Source: Desulfobacula sp. (GTDB taxonomy: Bacteria > Desulfobacterota > Desulfobacteria > Desulfobacterales > Desulfobacteraceae). Taken from it: DNA of 64,000 bases. The notes under the pieces are model-generated. The model made no database searches and was not told where the DNA came from. It worked only from the letters and a program-made list of their open reading frames with translations. This document shows positions 56,732 to 64,000 of the stretch, one piece after another. Both the position numbers and the translations under genes were made by a program. The DNA lies in assembly GCF_030145145.1 (NCBI RefSeq), contig NZ_JAQYWD010000033.1:1-64000 (forward strand). Reading direction: 5' to 3'. The stretch's first letter is position 1, and each line of letters starts with the position of its first letter.

Positions 56732-57532
56732 ATGAAAATGGTTTTCAAAATTGCACGTTATACGATGGTGGACCAGATGAGGGCCAAAAGTTTTTATCTG
56801 CTTATCGCTCTGTCAATAGGCCTTCTTTTCTTGATGAGGGGGTGTTATTCGGCAGATTATGTGATCAACGGCCAGCCGGTTGAAAGCATCTGGCATGTTT
56901 CCCGGGTTATTTTCCAGGTAATCGTTATGGGAATGCTTCTAATGGTGTCCATGATATCCATGAGGATATTCACCAGGGATCAAAACGATGGTTCAGTGCA
57001 GATGTTTCTTTCAAGACCTGTTAATCGCAGGGAATATGTGCTGGGCAGAATCATCGGCACATGGTTAATTTCTTCAGGATTTATGTTGCTGTTACATTTG
57101 ACCATGGTTTTAATGGTCTGGTCCCATACCGGTGACATTAATTTGGGATATATAGGGGCATCAATTGTTTGTTCAGTGAACCTTCTTTTTATTGTTGCAG
57201 CAGTGTGTTTATTTTCTTTGTTCATGCCGGATTTTATCAGCGCCTTGTTTGCCATAGGACTGTTATGTGCAGGATTCGTTTCTGATGGTGGATACCGATT
57301 ATTAAACAGTGAAATGATCGCAATCTTGATTCCTTCCATCTCTGGGTCATCTCCTGCTACATGGCGTGTTTTTTATCCAAAACTTTTTATGGTGCAGGCC
57401 TATGCCGACGCATTAATTTCCCAGAATGATTTTGTTACTCTTGGGCCAGTGCATCCATTAATAAATGTCCTTGCGTATATTGTTCTCCTGATATCGTTAA
57501 CTGTTTTGGTTTTTAACAAAAAGTCGATTTAA
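56732..57532 (+). CDS. ABC-2 type permease
   Basis: 266 residues with about six membrane segments, NosY/ABC-2 like (first helix FYLLIALSIGLLFLM; conserved DQNDGSVQMFLSRPVNRREYVLGR loop region). It would export an unknown substrate, driven by the ATPase nine bases upstream. No dedicated substrate gene other than the NlpC/P60-like protein is present. Confidence 0.85.
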   Translation: MKMVFKIARYTMVDQMRAKSFYLLIALSIGLLFLMRGCYSADYVINGQPVESIWHVSRVIFQVIVMGMLLMVSMISMRIFTRDQNDGSVQMFLSRPVNRREYVLGRIIGTWLISSGFMLLLHLTMVLMVWSHTGDINLGYIGASIVCSVNLLFIVAAVCLFSLFMPDFISALFAIGLLCAGFVSDGGYRLLNSEMIAILIPSISGSSPATWRVFYPKLFMVQAYADALISQNDFVTLGPVHPLINVLAYIVLLISLTVLVFNKKSI

Positions 57533-57671
57533 CCATTCCAACACCCAATTATAGATCGTATGAATCTGATCCAGATCAACACAGTTGTTTTTAAAACCTT
57601 GTCCTCAGTCGCAGTACCGACCTGTTGCTTTTTGACTATTTGTTTTTTTAATCTTTAAACTGGAGTATATT

Positions 57672-57776
57672 ATGGCTGAGCCAAAGGATACTCCGACACC
57701 GAAATTAATGATTTCCTGGGAAAAATGGCCACATTTCACTCACCCACAACCGGTTGACAATAGCTGTCATATCTAA
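57672..57776 (+). other. short unrecognised open frame in the region 57533-57828
   Basis: A 34-codon frame beginning MAEPKDTPTPKLM behind TGGAG. No homologue is recognised. It may be debris of a mobile element, given the neighbouring remnants, or chance. Nothing else is seen in this 296-base gap. Confidence 0.2.
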
Positions 57777-57828
57777 GGAAGGTTACAAAAATAAATTGAA
57801 ATCGGTATTGGTGTTATCGGCGGGTCTT

Positions 57829-58128
57829 CTACGGGTCCGTAAACAAAGCTTTTAGGTAGGCGTAGACGAAAACGGCATTATCATCGCCACCGCCGGGTTC
57901 ACCATCACATCCGTGATCAAGCAAAGCTTTTTCAACATTCTTGGCGGCTGTGCTGGTTGTGCATTGTCGATATATCCGCCAATGACCTTCTTCAGGTACT
58001 TTGTGGTCTCCATATACCCGATTCTTTATGTTCTCGGTGGTACCACAATACCATGAGGAGTAAGCCCCGCCTTGTTTTTGAATGTGATATAGAATGTCAT
58101 AGTAAGCGTCTTGCGCTATTGTTTTCAT
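57829..58128 (-). CDS. GIY-YIG-like small protein
   Basis: 99 residues. The stretch YSSWYCGTTENIKNRVYGDH follows the GIY-YIG nuclease pattern (Y...YxGxTxNIxxRxxxH) with cysteine replacing the usual isoleucine, then TAAKNVEKALLDHGCDGEPGG. It lacks other domains. Short proteins of this type are common in phages and mobile elements, and the next gene upstream is a phage-type repressor. Catalytic competence is uncertain. Confidence 0.55.
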   Translation of the reverse strand: MKTIAQDAYYDILYHIQKQGGAYSSWYCGTTENIKNRVYGDHKVPEEGHWRIYRQCTTSTAAKNVEKALLDHGCDGEPGGGDDNAVFVYAYLKALFTDP

Positions 58129-58143
58129 CTTTTAGTTCTCTTT

Positions 58144-58503
58144 TCATTTTTTAGAGAGTCTGGTCACAAGTTCATCAACGAGTTTGAGGTCTTTCTGGTC
58201 AAGTTTACCGAGCTTCGAAACAACATCTTTCAGCACCACCGGCAGTTCTTGTTTTATTGGATCTGATCCGGTGGTGAGCTGGTGACCGAGGTTTAGCATT
58301 TCGAGGTAGGTTTTGCCGAAGAAATTAGCAATTCGCTGCCTTCGATGCTCTGAGTAATTAACTCTGGCGCCAAAATAATCGTTAACGCTGCGTGGAGAAA
58401 CTCCTATGTGCTCAGCAATTTTCACCTGAGTAACGTTACGCTTTTCCAGCAAATGCTTAAACGAAATTTTAAATATTTCAGTTGGTTCCATTTCAGTACC
58501 CAT
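58144..58503 (-). CDS. XRE-type helix-turn-helix repressor
   Basis: About 119 residues from ATG 58503 (or ATG 58491). An N-terminal helix-turn-helix reads VTQVKIAEHIGVSPRSVNDY. The C-terminal half is helical (KLGKLDQKDLKLVDELVTRL), probably for dimerisation, and there is no LexA-like protease domain. It is divergent from a cro-like pseudogene, with a palindrome between them, as in prophage immunity regions. The GIY-YIG-like gene follows 15 bases downstream. Confidence 0.75.
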   Translation of the reverse strand: MGTEMEPTEIFKISFKHLLEKRNVTQVKIAEHIGVSPRSVNDYFGARVNYSEHRRQRIANFFGKTYLEMLNLGHQLTTGSDPIKQELPVVLKDVVSKLGKLDQKDLKLVDELVTRLSKK

Positions 58504-58570
58504 AAAATAAGTATTACAGATTAAAACAATACAATACAATACGCTAATAAAAAGTATAAAAATTTATTGA

Positions 58571-58589
58571 ATACATTTTTTAAATGTAT
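58571..58589. promoter_or_regulatory. operator-like palindrome between divergent regulators
   Basis: ATACATTT-TTT-AAATGTAT, a perfect eight-base inverted repeat, lies between the repressor start and the cro-like start (58616). A tandem ACAAT repeat follows at 58526-58540. Both are good candidates for repressor binding. Confidence 0.5.
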
Positions 58590-58615
58590 AACCTATATAA
58601 AAAAGGAGACTTTAG

Positions 58616-58848
58616 ATGAAAGACAGATTACCACGCGGAGCTTTAAAAACATTATAAAACCTAAGGGGTCTCCCCGAAAAACCCTTTTCTGACTACCGGA
58701 ACAACAGAAGAGATATGCACAAGTCCAGGTCAATAAAACTTGAAAATGATACATTAAAGACAGGTATTTTTTCACGAGAGAAAGCTGGATGTTCCACCCG
58801 GAAAAGATCAAAGAAATTTTAATCAACCAGGGATCAGCCAATGCCTAA
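58616..58848 (+). pseudogene. cro-like regulator, disrupted
   Basis: ATG 58616 behind AAAAGGAGA starts MKDRLPRGALKTL, then a TAA at 58655. The same frame continues GLPEKPFSDYRNNRRDMHKS...LENDTLKTGIFSREK, a helix-turn-helix-like stretch. A later part, SWMFHPEKIKEILINQ, is in another frame and ends at TAA 58848. The gene thus carries one nonsense change and one frameshift. It faces the repressor and probably was its cro-type partner. Confidence 0.65.
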
Positions 58849-58908
58849 TCGTCAAAGAGTATATAAAACAAAGGAGTCAGCATAAGTGGCTGGATTTTTA
58901 AGCGAATG

Positions 58909-59006
58909 TGGCGGAAGTGCATGGGAATCGAACCCACCCGGGACGGTTCTAGCGCCCCACATCGGATTTGAAGTCCGAGGGCCCCACCAGTGAGCCGCGC
59001 ACTTCC
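58909..59006 (-). tRNA. selC: tRNA-Sec (selenocysteine)
   Basis: 98 bases. An eight-base acceptor (GGAAGTGC/GCACTTCC), discriminator G and CCA, an anticodon loop CTTCAAA giving TCA, and a long variable arm are diagnostic. It implies selenoproteins elsewhere in the genome; none with an in-frame TGA was recognised here. Its 3' end faces the GIY-YIG/repressor remnant, a position often used by integrative elements. Confidence 0.97.
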
Positions 59007-59232
59007 GCATCAAATTAATCAACATACAGTATACCTGAAGACCCTTGTTTGTCAACCTCTAACAGCGATTATATTTTTTATATATCAAGAAAAAGGGCGG
59101 AAATTTTCTTGTCCATATTGGTGTGAATTATGTCGCCCCGGGTAAATCCCGGGTATGGGTTCGGGTTTGATACCCTGTAAGAATACCTCCTAAAAATGGA
59201 ATCCGGTCCATAAAAAATTTTTATTTTCCAGG
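59007..59232. other. gene-free region upstream of tRNA-Sec
   Basis: It holds GC-rich short palindromes (CCCGGG twice near 59135-59155) and a weak GGGTAT...ATACCC pairing at about 59150-59175. No gene or clear terminator T-run is seen. Confidence 0.35.
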
Positions 59233-59586
59233 TCATAGTCCTGCTGCGGTCTGGAGTGAGTGAATTGCTTCAACCATAATCGAACTGCGATTGGCATCGA
59301 GTTTCATTAAGTCTCCAGTGAGGGTAATGGTCCCGGCCGCAAGGATAAAAGGGCCATCACCATCCGGTGGAATAATGGATGCCTGCATGGTAAAGTATGC
59401 CCCACCCATATGGGTTATGGCCCCGGTCATCAGCATACTATTGGATGCAGGACCATCATTGTCCATGGTGATGGAGAATCTCCAGGTGGACTCTCCCAGA
59501 TATTGCACAGATCCCCAACTGGGAGTCCCCAGTAGCATCAACCATAAAATCGTCAGCATGACAACTGTAATTTTTCCCATCTTCAT
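59233..59586 (-). CDS. secreted hypothetical protein
   Basis: 117 residues with a signal peptide (about residues 1-25, ending SWGS). The rest is beta-rich (STWRFSITMDNDG, SMLMTGAITHMGGAYFTMQ) and could be the N-terminal part of a longer beta-sandwich or lipocalin-like secreted protein, cut short. No function is recognised. Confidence 0.55.
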   Translation of the reverse strand: MKMGKITVVMLTILWLMLLGTPSWGSVQYLGESTWRFSITMDNDGPASNSMLMTGAITHMGGAYFTMQASIIPPDGDGPFILAAGTITLTGDLMKLDANRSSIMVEAIHSLQTAAGL

Positions 59587-59709
59587 AGTTCTTTCCTTCC
59601 TTTCTAATTTTCGTGATTATGACGGATTTAGGAGGGGGTAACTTGTCCTATGAACAGCTGAATGCTTTCCTGGCATGGTTGAATTGGAAAATTTAACCTA
59701 TAACCTACA

Positions 59710-59976
59710 ATGAAGGAAGAGCATATGCAAAAGTCAGAATCAAAGGCAACTCCCCGGAAGAACCGTACAATCATAGTGGATTTTATTCAAGCTGAATATC
59801 AGCTTGACATTGATGATACGTTTTATTTTCGATCTGTACTGGATTCATTTATAGCTTGTCATTCAGAACTTCTCCCATTTGGGCTTCAGCATGATTACCA
59901 GATGAAAGATATTTACCTGTCAAAAAAGACATACTCGGTGATCAGGATTGTTATCCTTTTCGACTTTATGATTTGA
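59710..59976 (+). pseudogene. unrecognised fragment, perhaps transposase-like
   Basis: 88 residues. The text RKNRTIIVDFIQAEYQLDID followed by FIACHSELLPFGLQHDYQMKD recalls the start of a transposase-like family in which such a segment leads into a longer catalytic part. Here it ends in an unlike hydrophobic tail and stops. It is probably a truncated remnant; the family memory is not firm. Confidence 0.35.
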
Positions 59977-60024
59977 AGATTTCTACACGTCTGGAATAAA
60001 TTCAATCCCAATGGTTCATTGCAT

Positions 60025-60046
60025 CATGCTGCAGCATGCTTTTTTT
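60025..60046 (+). terminator. possible intrinsic terminator
   Basis: CATGCTGCAGCATG (60025-60038), able to form a five-base stem with a four-base loop, is followed by a T-run at 60040-60046. The region 59977-60272 has no gene otherwise. Confidence 0.45.
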
Positions 60047-60272
60047 ACAATTTCATACAACAATTGAGTAAGGTTAGAACCCGGCATCACTCTCATGCCC
60101 GTAGTTGTGCCCATGTCTTTGATAACACGCTGTTTTCGATATCTATGATTTTACTAAAAATAATGCTTTATTCCGTATTCAATCATCAAAAACAAAAGGT
60201 TATTTTGAGTGTGGCAAAAAATGTTTGCCTTTTGTCATTGCAGCCATTTTTTTTATCTTCTATATTATTCAC

Positions 60273-60512
60273 ATGAAAAAGCGAATTGAATTTTTATTTT
60301 ACCCCGGTATGGTGGATCTGGATGTCACCGGTCCACTGGATATTTTTCAAGCAGTCAATGAAATATTTTCCGGAAGCGGCAGGGAGAACGAAGGTTATGA
60401 AAAGATTTTTTCTGCCTTGATGCCGGGGCCTGTCCCAACCTCTTCCGGTCTGGGGTTGAACGCAGACAATCGACCAGGAAAGGAAGTGACGAACAATTTT
60501 GTTGAAGTGTAA
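60273..60512 (+). pseudogene. GlxA/DJ-1-like regulator, N-terminal fragment
   Basis: 79 residues beginning MKKRIEFLFYPGMVDLDVTG with GPLDIFQAVNEIF and TSSGLGLNAD, the start of the DJ-1/PfpI-type domain of GlxA-family AraC regulators or isonitrile hydratases (normally 200-320 residues). It ends in an unlike tail and stop. The rest is missing, and I see no further in-frame remains before 60678. Confidence 0.6.
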
Positions 60513-60677
60513 ACCCAAGAGAAACCTTAATCTGATGCTCTGATTAGGCCGAAGTATATTCAACCCCGGCGGCGTCATGATGAGGGAAACTGCTAAAACG
60601 ACCATTCACAATGGAGTACGTTTATTCACTTTTACATTCTTCATTGTGTCTGTTTACTATCGATTAAAGGAGCTTGT

Positions 60678-61283
60678 ATGCCCAACTATACCAGTCCGGA
60701 ACATTTTCATCGCTTGATGGAAGAGTATCCCGATACGATATGTAAAAGAACAGGATGCCGTTATGATGAAAAGAACAAGCGGTTCTCAATGGACGCCTGG
60801 ACTGTTCAATATGAAGTTGATCCGAGTGGTAAACGCATATATACCAAGAACAATCAGCAACCGCTCCACGAGTTTTTTGAGATATTCCTAATACATTACC
60901 TGATTGAAGAAAAAACGATACAACCAACCGGGGAATGGATCTCTGAAAAAGACATGACCGGAGGGGTGACATTTTTTCGAGGTCCGCATGACATACCAAC
61001 GGATCGTATAGTGGAAAAGTTCGGTAACGATATAGACCGGCTTGGTCTCGAATGCGAGAAATTATCGGGCAGCCGAATCGAGATGGCTGACATGGCTTAC
61101 CGGTTTGACATTTTTCCAAACATCCATGTGGCACTTTTATACTGGATCGGTGATGAGGATTTTCCTGCTGAAGCGAAAATCCTCTATGACAGTTCCCTGC
61201 TGGATGTATTTGCCCTTGACGTAATTTTTGCCCTCGCCATAGCAATTTGCGATAGATTTGCAGACGGGATCTGGACGGAATAA
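60678..61283 (+). CDS. DUF3786-domain protein
   Basis: 201 residues matching DUF3786, a family common in sulfate reducers and other anaerobes. Recognisable parts are GCRYDEKNKRFSM, the LIHYLIEE segment, and near the end FPNIHVALLYWIGDEDFPAEAKILYD. It is a soluble protein; the function is unknown, though relatives occur near corrinoid or radical-SAM proteins. AAAGGAGC precedes the ATG. It stands alone among gene fragments. The gap 61284-61445 contains nothing identified. Confidence 0.8.
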   Translation: MPNYTSPEHFHRLMEEYPDTICKRTGCRYDEKNKRFSMDAWTVQYEVDPSGKRIYTKNNQQPLHEFFEIFLIHYLIEEKTIQPTGEWISEKDMTGGVTFFRGPHDIPTDRIVEKFGNDIDRLGLECEKLSGSRIEMADMAYRFDIFPNIHVALLYWIGDEDFPAEAKILYDSSLLDVFALDVIFALAIAICDRFADGIWTE

Positions 61284-61445
61284 TCTTGCCTTTACCGAAC
61301 CGGTCAAGGCTCATAACAACTCAAGGTTGATCACCCTTGCTCGCTTTGAAAAGGATCACCATAAAATTGGCTAAAAAGGGTGCAGAATTTAAAGTTTTTG
61401 TATATGGAAAGTTTGAAAAAATATAGAACTGCGGATTTTTGTCAG

Positions 61446-61474
61446 TTGACCGGAACAATATCACAGGGTATGTA
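61446..61474 (+). promoter_or_regulatory. sigma-70 promoter of the IHF-DUF3820 operon
   Basis: TTGACC (61446-61451), a 17-base spacer and TATGTA (61469-61474), 35 bases before the chosen start. Confidence 0.45.
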
Positions 61475-61508
61475 GTCGGTGAAATTTGCATCTAAGGAGG
61501 ATTTGAAT

Positions 61509-61796
61509 TTGGCACTGACAAAAGCAGAAATTGTTGAACGAATTGCAGTGAAAAAAAAGTTTAAACCATCTGAAGCAAAAGACACTGTCAAAACTTTTCT
61601 TGAAATCATGAAATCAAACTCAACTCTTGCATCAGGTGAAGATCTGATGATCTCGGGCTTTGGAAAATTTCAGGTAAATGAAAAAGCGCCCAGGAAAGGA
61701 AGGAACCCCGCAACAGGGAATGATATGATTCTGGAAAAAAAAAGAGTTGTAACATTCAAATGCTCTGGAAAATTGAGGGACCGAATCAATGGATAA
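61509..61796 (+). CDS. second IHF alpha-like DNA-bending protein
   Basis: 95 residues. I start at TTG 61509, eight bases after AAGGAGG, giving MALTKAEIVERIA like the ihfA at 18442; a GTG at 61479 would place the ribosome-binding site inside the gene. ISGFGKFQVNEKAPRKGRNP and RNPATG show intact DNA-binding arms. The protein is clearly paralogous to the product of 18161-18442, especially in the C-terminal VVTFKCSGKLRD. It overlaps the next gene by eight bases. Confidence 0.88.
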   Translation: MALTKAEIVERIAVKKKFKPSEAKDTVKTFLEIMKSNSTLASGEDLMISGFGKFQVNEKAPRKGRNPATGNDMILEKKRVVTFKCSGKLRDRING

Positions 61797-62049
61797 AGTT
61801 GACCCCAAAATTTATAATCTGCCTCCTCGAACTGTTTTGTTGAAGGATGATAATGATAATTTTATCCTTTTTATCGACAGAAAAAGCCGAATCATCATGA
61901 AAGATGCCTCCGTTATCCTTGAGAAAGCAGGAAAAATCAAAAAAATTACCCCAGATGCCACAATCACCTTAGAAACAACAGCCCCAGTATGCAGCAAGTC
62001 AACTAAATTTCTGACTGATAATGGCGTTGACGTGATTTTAAAAGAATAA
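61789..62049 (+). CDS. hypothetical protein between IHF and DUF3820
   Basis: 86 residues, unrecognised, probably alpha/beta (NFILFIDRKSRIIMKDASVI). A single cysteine lies near the end. It overlaps the IHF gene by eight bases and the next gene by one (TAATG), so the three are co-translated. Confidence 0.7.
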   Translation: MDKVDPKIYNLPPRTVLLKDDNDNFILFIDRKSRIIMKDASVILEKAGKIKKITPDATITLETTAPVCSKSTKFLTDNGVDVILKE

Positions 62050-62267
62050 TGCAACCCGTCATTCCAGATAAAAAGGTGTTCATCGCTCTTACAACCGCGA
62101 AAATGCCTTATGGTAAATACAAGGGATTACGCCTTGTTGATCTTCCAGAGCCATATATTGTTTGGTTTTCACAAAAAGGATTTCCAGAAGGAAAGCTGGG
62201 CCAGATGTTACAGATGGTTTATGAAATCAAATTAAATGGTCTGGAATATCTTTTCAAACTGAAATGA
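62049..62267 (+). CDS. DUF3820-family protein
   Basis: 72 residues fitting DUF3820: MPYGKYKGLRLVDLPEPYIV with WFSQKGFPEGKLG and a C-terminal EIKLNGLEYLF. The family is sometimes linked to exonuclease-like or quorum-regulated proteins, but its function is unsettled. It is the last gene of the IHF operon. Confidence 0.8.
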   Translation: MQPVIPDKKVFIALTTAKMPYGKYKGLRLVDLPEPYIVWFSQKGFPEGKLGQMLQMVYEIKLNGLEYLFKLK

Positions 62268-62356
62268 TATTCAACTTGTTTTATATGGTCATCCAATGGT
62301 ATGAAAGCGTCCTGACGTATATCGTTTGTGCCGTTAACCTTTAGATTTATAAGGAC

Positions 62357-62500
62357 ATGGGTATGAGAACATTGAGAGGAAGGGTCGTTCATGCCCTGGC
62401 CTTTGAACTGCTGCTGCTGATATTTACCCCGGTTATAGCATGGGTGTTCGATAAAGGAAAGACCTGGTTGGGCATGACCCCGCGGGTAAACATGTCGTGA
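62357..62500 (+). pseudogene. PACE-family efflux protein, N-terminal fragment
   Basis: 47 codons from ATG 62357 with AAGGA upstream. MRTLRGRVVHALAFELLLLI plus FTPVIAWVFDKG matches the first transmembrane unit of proteobacterial antimicrobial compound efflux proteins, which have about 140 residues. It breaks off after WLGMTPRV. The stop overlaps the next fragment by four bases. Confidence 0.6.
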
Positions 62501-62736
62501 TAATGTCAGTTGTCGTCCACCCTGACTATCAAGGCAATGGTTACGCTGATCAATTAATGAATCATTTTATTTTAAAAATGAAAAATTTGAAAAAATCAAC
62601 AATTTATCTCATTTGCCAATTAGGCTTAATCCGGATGTATGAACGCCATGGTTTTGTCCTAATTGGTAAATCAGAATCAAATCATGGCGGATTGGAATGG
62701 CATGAAATGTCACTGGCAATAAAAAAAAACACATAA
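62497..62736 (+). pseudogene. GNAT acetyltransferase, C-terminal fragment
   Basis: 79 residues. SVVVHPDYQGNGYADQLMNH is the acetyl-CoA-binding beta4-alpha3 region (R/QxxGxG/A) and RMYERHGFVLIGKSE the C-terminal strand region. The N-terminal half of the domain is missing, so it is likely inactive. It directly joins the PACE fragment, marking a deletion junction near 62490. Confidence 0.6.
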
Positions 62737-63384
62737 AAACCGTTCCACTGGATTTCGCAAGCAGCTCGAAACCAGCGACTTCAACGTTGGAATAAATAAG
62801 TTGCTATAGGAGTCATTAGAACATACCAATCAAGGCGCAACTGAATGCGTGGTTCAAGGTGCTTATCAGTTCAGCCAAAATCCTATGTATGTCGGTGGAT
62901 CAATGTTTTTCATCGGTATGGGACTCATTGCTGGCAGTGTGTGGATGTTAATTTCATATTTCCCCTTGGGGGTTTACCTTTCATTTTATTTGTAAATTAT
63001 TAAGTTAACTTGAACCCGAAAGTTTGATATAATCAGTAAGGCTAATATGATTATCGTTCCAGTGCCTTATACCGTGCCCGGTTTCATTTGTTTTTTAATG
63101 ATGCCGGCCATGCCTCTGCTCGAATCCGATTTCGTCTGCTATAATCAATGGATTTCCTCTTTCATGCGGCAACTATTTGTGAATCTCCTGACGCAAAGGG
63201 ACGTAACGATTTCAAGAGATCGACGATTAAAAAAATGATTGGAAATTGCCTGGAGATGACAGTTATAAAATGTGAAGCTATTTTTCAGTGAACCTTCAAA
63301 CATAAGCCGTTGAACGACCTCTTTTAGCATTGTTCTCAGCGATTTATTGATTATACAGGTTTATATTAAATCAGGAGTAAGGCT
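62737..63384. other. region with gene debris
   Basis: Apart from the fragment at 62849-62995 no gene is supported. A frame at 63047-63238 has no ribosome-binding site or recognisable features. CAAGGCGCAA near 62831 resembles the interior word of the hairpin repeats at 5420 and 27111, but no pairing partner is evident. Confidence 0.4.
62849..62995 (+). pseudogene. isoprenylcysteine methyltransferase-like fragment
   Basis: 49 codons, read from GTG 62849: GAYQFSQNPMYVGGSMFFIG followed by GLIAGSVWMLISYFPLGVY. The YxxSxNPMYxG motif is the SAM-binding region of ICMT/PEMT-type membrane methyltransferases. Both sides of the family domain are absent. Confidence 0.5.
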
Positions 63385-64000
63385 ATGTCAGTGCTCAAGG
63401 TTGAAACCATAGAAAACTGTTGGATACCAATGCCTGATGGAAAAAGGCTCGCTGCCAGAATCTGGAGGCCGGAAAATTGTTTTGAAAGGCCTGTTCCGGG
63501 AATATTGGAATACATCCCTTACCGGAAGGGAGATTTTACCGCAGTCAGGGATTCGGGATTGCATCCATGGTTCGCCGCCAGGGGCTATGCCTGCGTTCGG
63601 GTGGACCTCCGGGGAAGCGGGGATTCGGACGGTGTTTTAACGGATGAATACCTTGAGCAGGAACTTGCGGATGGGGAAACTGTCATCCACTGGATTGCGG
63701 ATCAACCTTGGTGTGACGGCAATGTGGGCATGATCGGGATCTCTTGGGGCGGTTTTAACGGGCTTCAGATCGCTACGAGAGATGTGCCTCAGCTCAAAGC
63801 ACTGATAACGGTTTCATCAACGGATGACCGGTATGCAGATGATGTGCATTACATGGGTGGGTGTCTCCTTAGTGACAATCTATCCTGGGCATCAACGATG
63901 TTTGCCTATAATTCCTGCCCTCCGGACCCAATGGTTGTCGGTGACCAATGGAAAAAAATGTGGATCGACCGGTTGGGACACAGTGGGCTGTGGCTCCATA
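63385..64000 (+). CDS. CocE/NonD-family hydrolase, partial at right edge
   Basis: 205 codons visible, open at the window end. ATG 63385 has GGAG upstream. The text PGILEYIPYRKGDFTAVRDS, then CVRVDLRGSGDSDG and the nucleophile elbow GISWGGFNG, identifies the X-Pro dipeptidyl-peptidase/CocE group. These serine hydrolases act on acylated esters or peptides; here the substrate is unknown. The remaining part, including the cap and C-terminal jelly-roll domain, lies outside. Confidence 0.88.
   Translation, partial: MSVLKVETIENCWIPMPDGKRLAARIWRPENCFERPVPGILEYIPYRKGDFTAVRDSGLHPWFAARGYACVRVDLRGSGDSDGVLTDEYLEQELADGETVIHWIADQPWCDGNVGMIGISWGGFNGLQIATRDVPQLKALITVSSTDDRYADDVHYMGGCLLSDNLSWASTMFAYNSCPPDPMVVGDQWKKMWIDRLGHSGLWLH

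Noticed and set aside
58655-58657. Stop codon near tRNA-Sec considered as a selenocysteine codon
   Set aside because: The codon is TAA, which tRNA-Sec(TCA) does not read.
60019-60276. Plus-strand 85-codon frame
   Set aside because: It begins in a terminator-like hairpin and has no family pattern or ribosome-binding site.
63047-63238. Plus-strand 63-codon frame
   Set aside because: No ribosome-binding site, no recognisable features, and located in gene debris.

Overview
The window looks like a chromosomal segment of a strictly anaerobic Desulfobacterota (Desulfobacteraceae-like, Desulfobacula/Desulfobacterium type) sulfate reducer. This is inferred from gene content. It has TRAP and AapJQMP-type solute uptake, a ferredoxin-dependent 2-oxoacid oxidoreductase with an FeS flavoprotein, DUF3373, DUF3786 and DUF3820 proteins, an E. 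coli-type PurB, a selenocysteine tRNA, and moderately low GC. No rRNA, CRISPR array or intact insertion sequence was seen.

Layout. 1-3035: a possible partial gene on the minus strand, then a translationally coupled three-gene operon (ParA-type ATPase, small acidic protein, coiled-coil/zinc-ribbon protein). 3069-7476: a DMT exporter and a TRAP 2-oxoacid-type transporter whose binding-protein gene converges on its two permease genes across a block of inverted repeats. 7739-9930: tRNA-Pro, purA, tadA and tRNA-Arg(ACG). 10056-18533: PilZ protein, topoisomerase III, ARMT1-like (DUF89) protein, J-domain protein, phosphodiesterase, alpha/beta hydrolase, M48 protease and ihfA. 18830-25261: purB, AMMECR1, a TrpR-like repressor, a NUDIX-type protein, an internally deleted ornithine cyclodeaminase, tRNA-Gly, an OleD-like reductase and YihY. 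25267-39588: a long minus-strand block with HDOD, nitroreductase, fxsA, the N-degron proteolysis set aat-clpA-clpS beside secA, an M23 peptidase, argC and a complete polar amino-acid ABC transporter (aapJQMP).

39787-48010: hemolysin III, NUDIX, M48-TPR protease, a lipoprotein, an IscU-like scaffold with a probable N-terminal frame problem, khpA, a long gene-free leader with a sigma-54-like site, and a DUF3373 outer-membrane protein followed by a cytochrome-c-like protein that lacks CxxCH. 48055-55092: an MFS - 2-oxoacid:ferredoxin oxidoreductase - FeS/FAD oxidoreductase cluster with an orphan TRAP binding protein. 55443-57532: a secreted NlpC/P60-like protein without the catalytic Cys, coupled to an ABC-2 exporter.

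57672-63380 is an accessory, decaying region. Next to the 3' end of tRNA-Sec lie a GIY-YIG-like protein, a phage-type repressor and a divergent cro-like pseudogene separated by an operator-like palindrome. Beyond the tRNA are fragments of transposase-like, GlxA-like, PACE, GNAT and isoprenylcysteine-methyltransferase-like genes, interrupted by intact DUF3786 and by an IHF-paralogue/hypothetical/DUF3820 operon. The window ends inside a CocE/NonD hydrolase.

The most novel-looking material is the ParA/zinc-ribbon operon, the NlpC-like/ABC operon, the selC-adjacent immunity remnant, the IHF-DUF3820 operon and the porin plus heme-less cytochrome pair. Paired intergenic hairpin repeats (5420-5544 with 27111-27276, and 5289-5332 with 21878-21958) look like members of dispersed repeat families.
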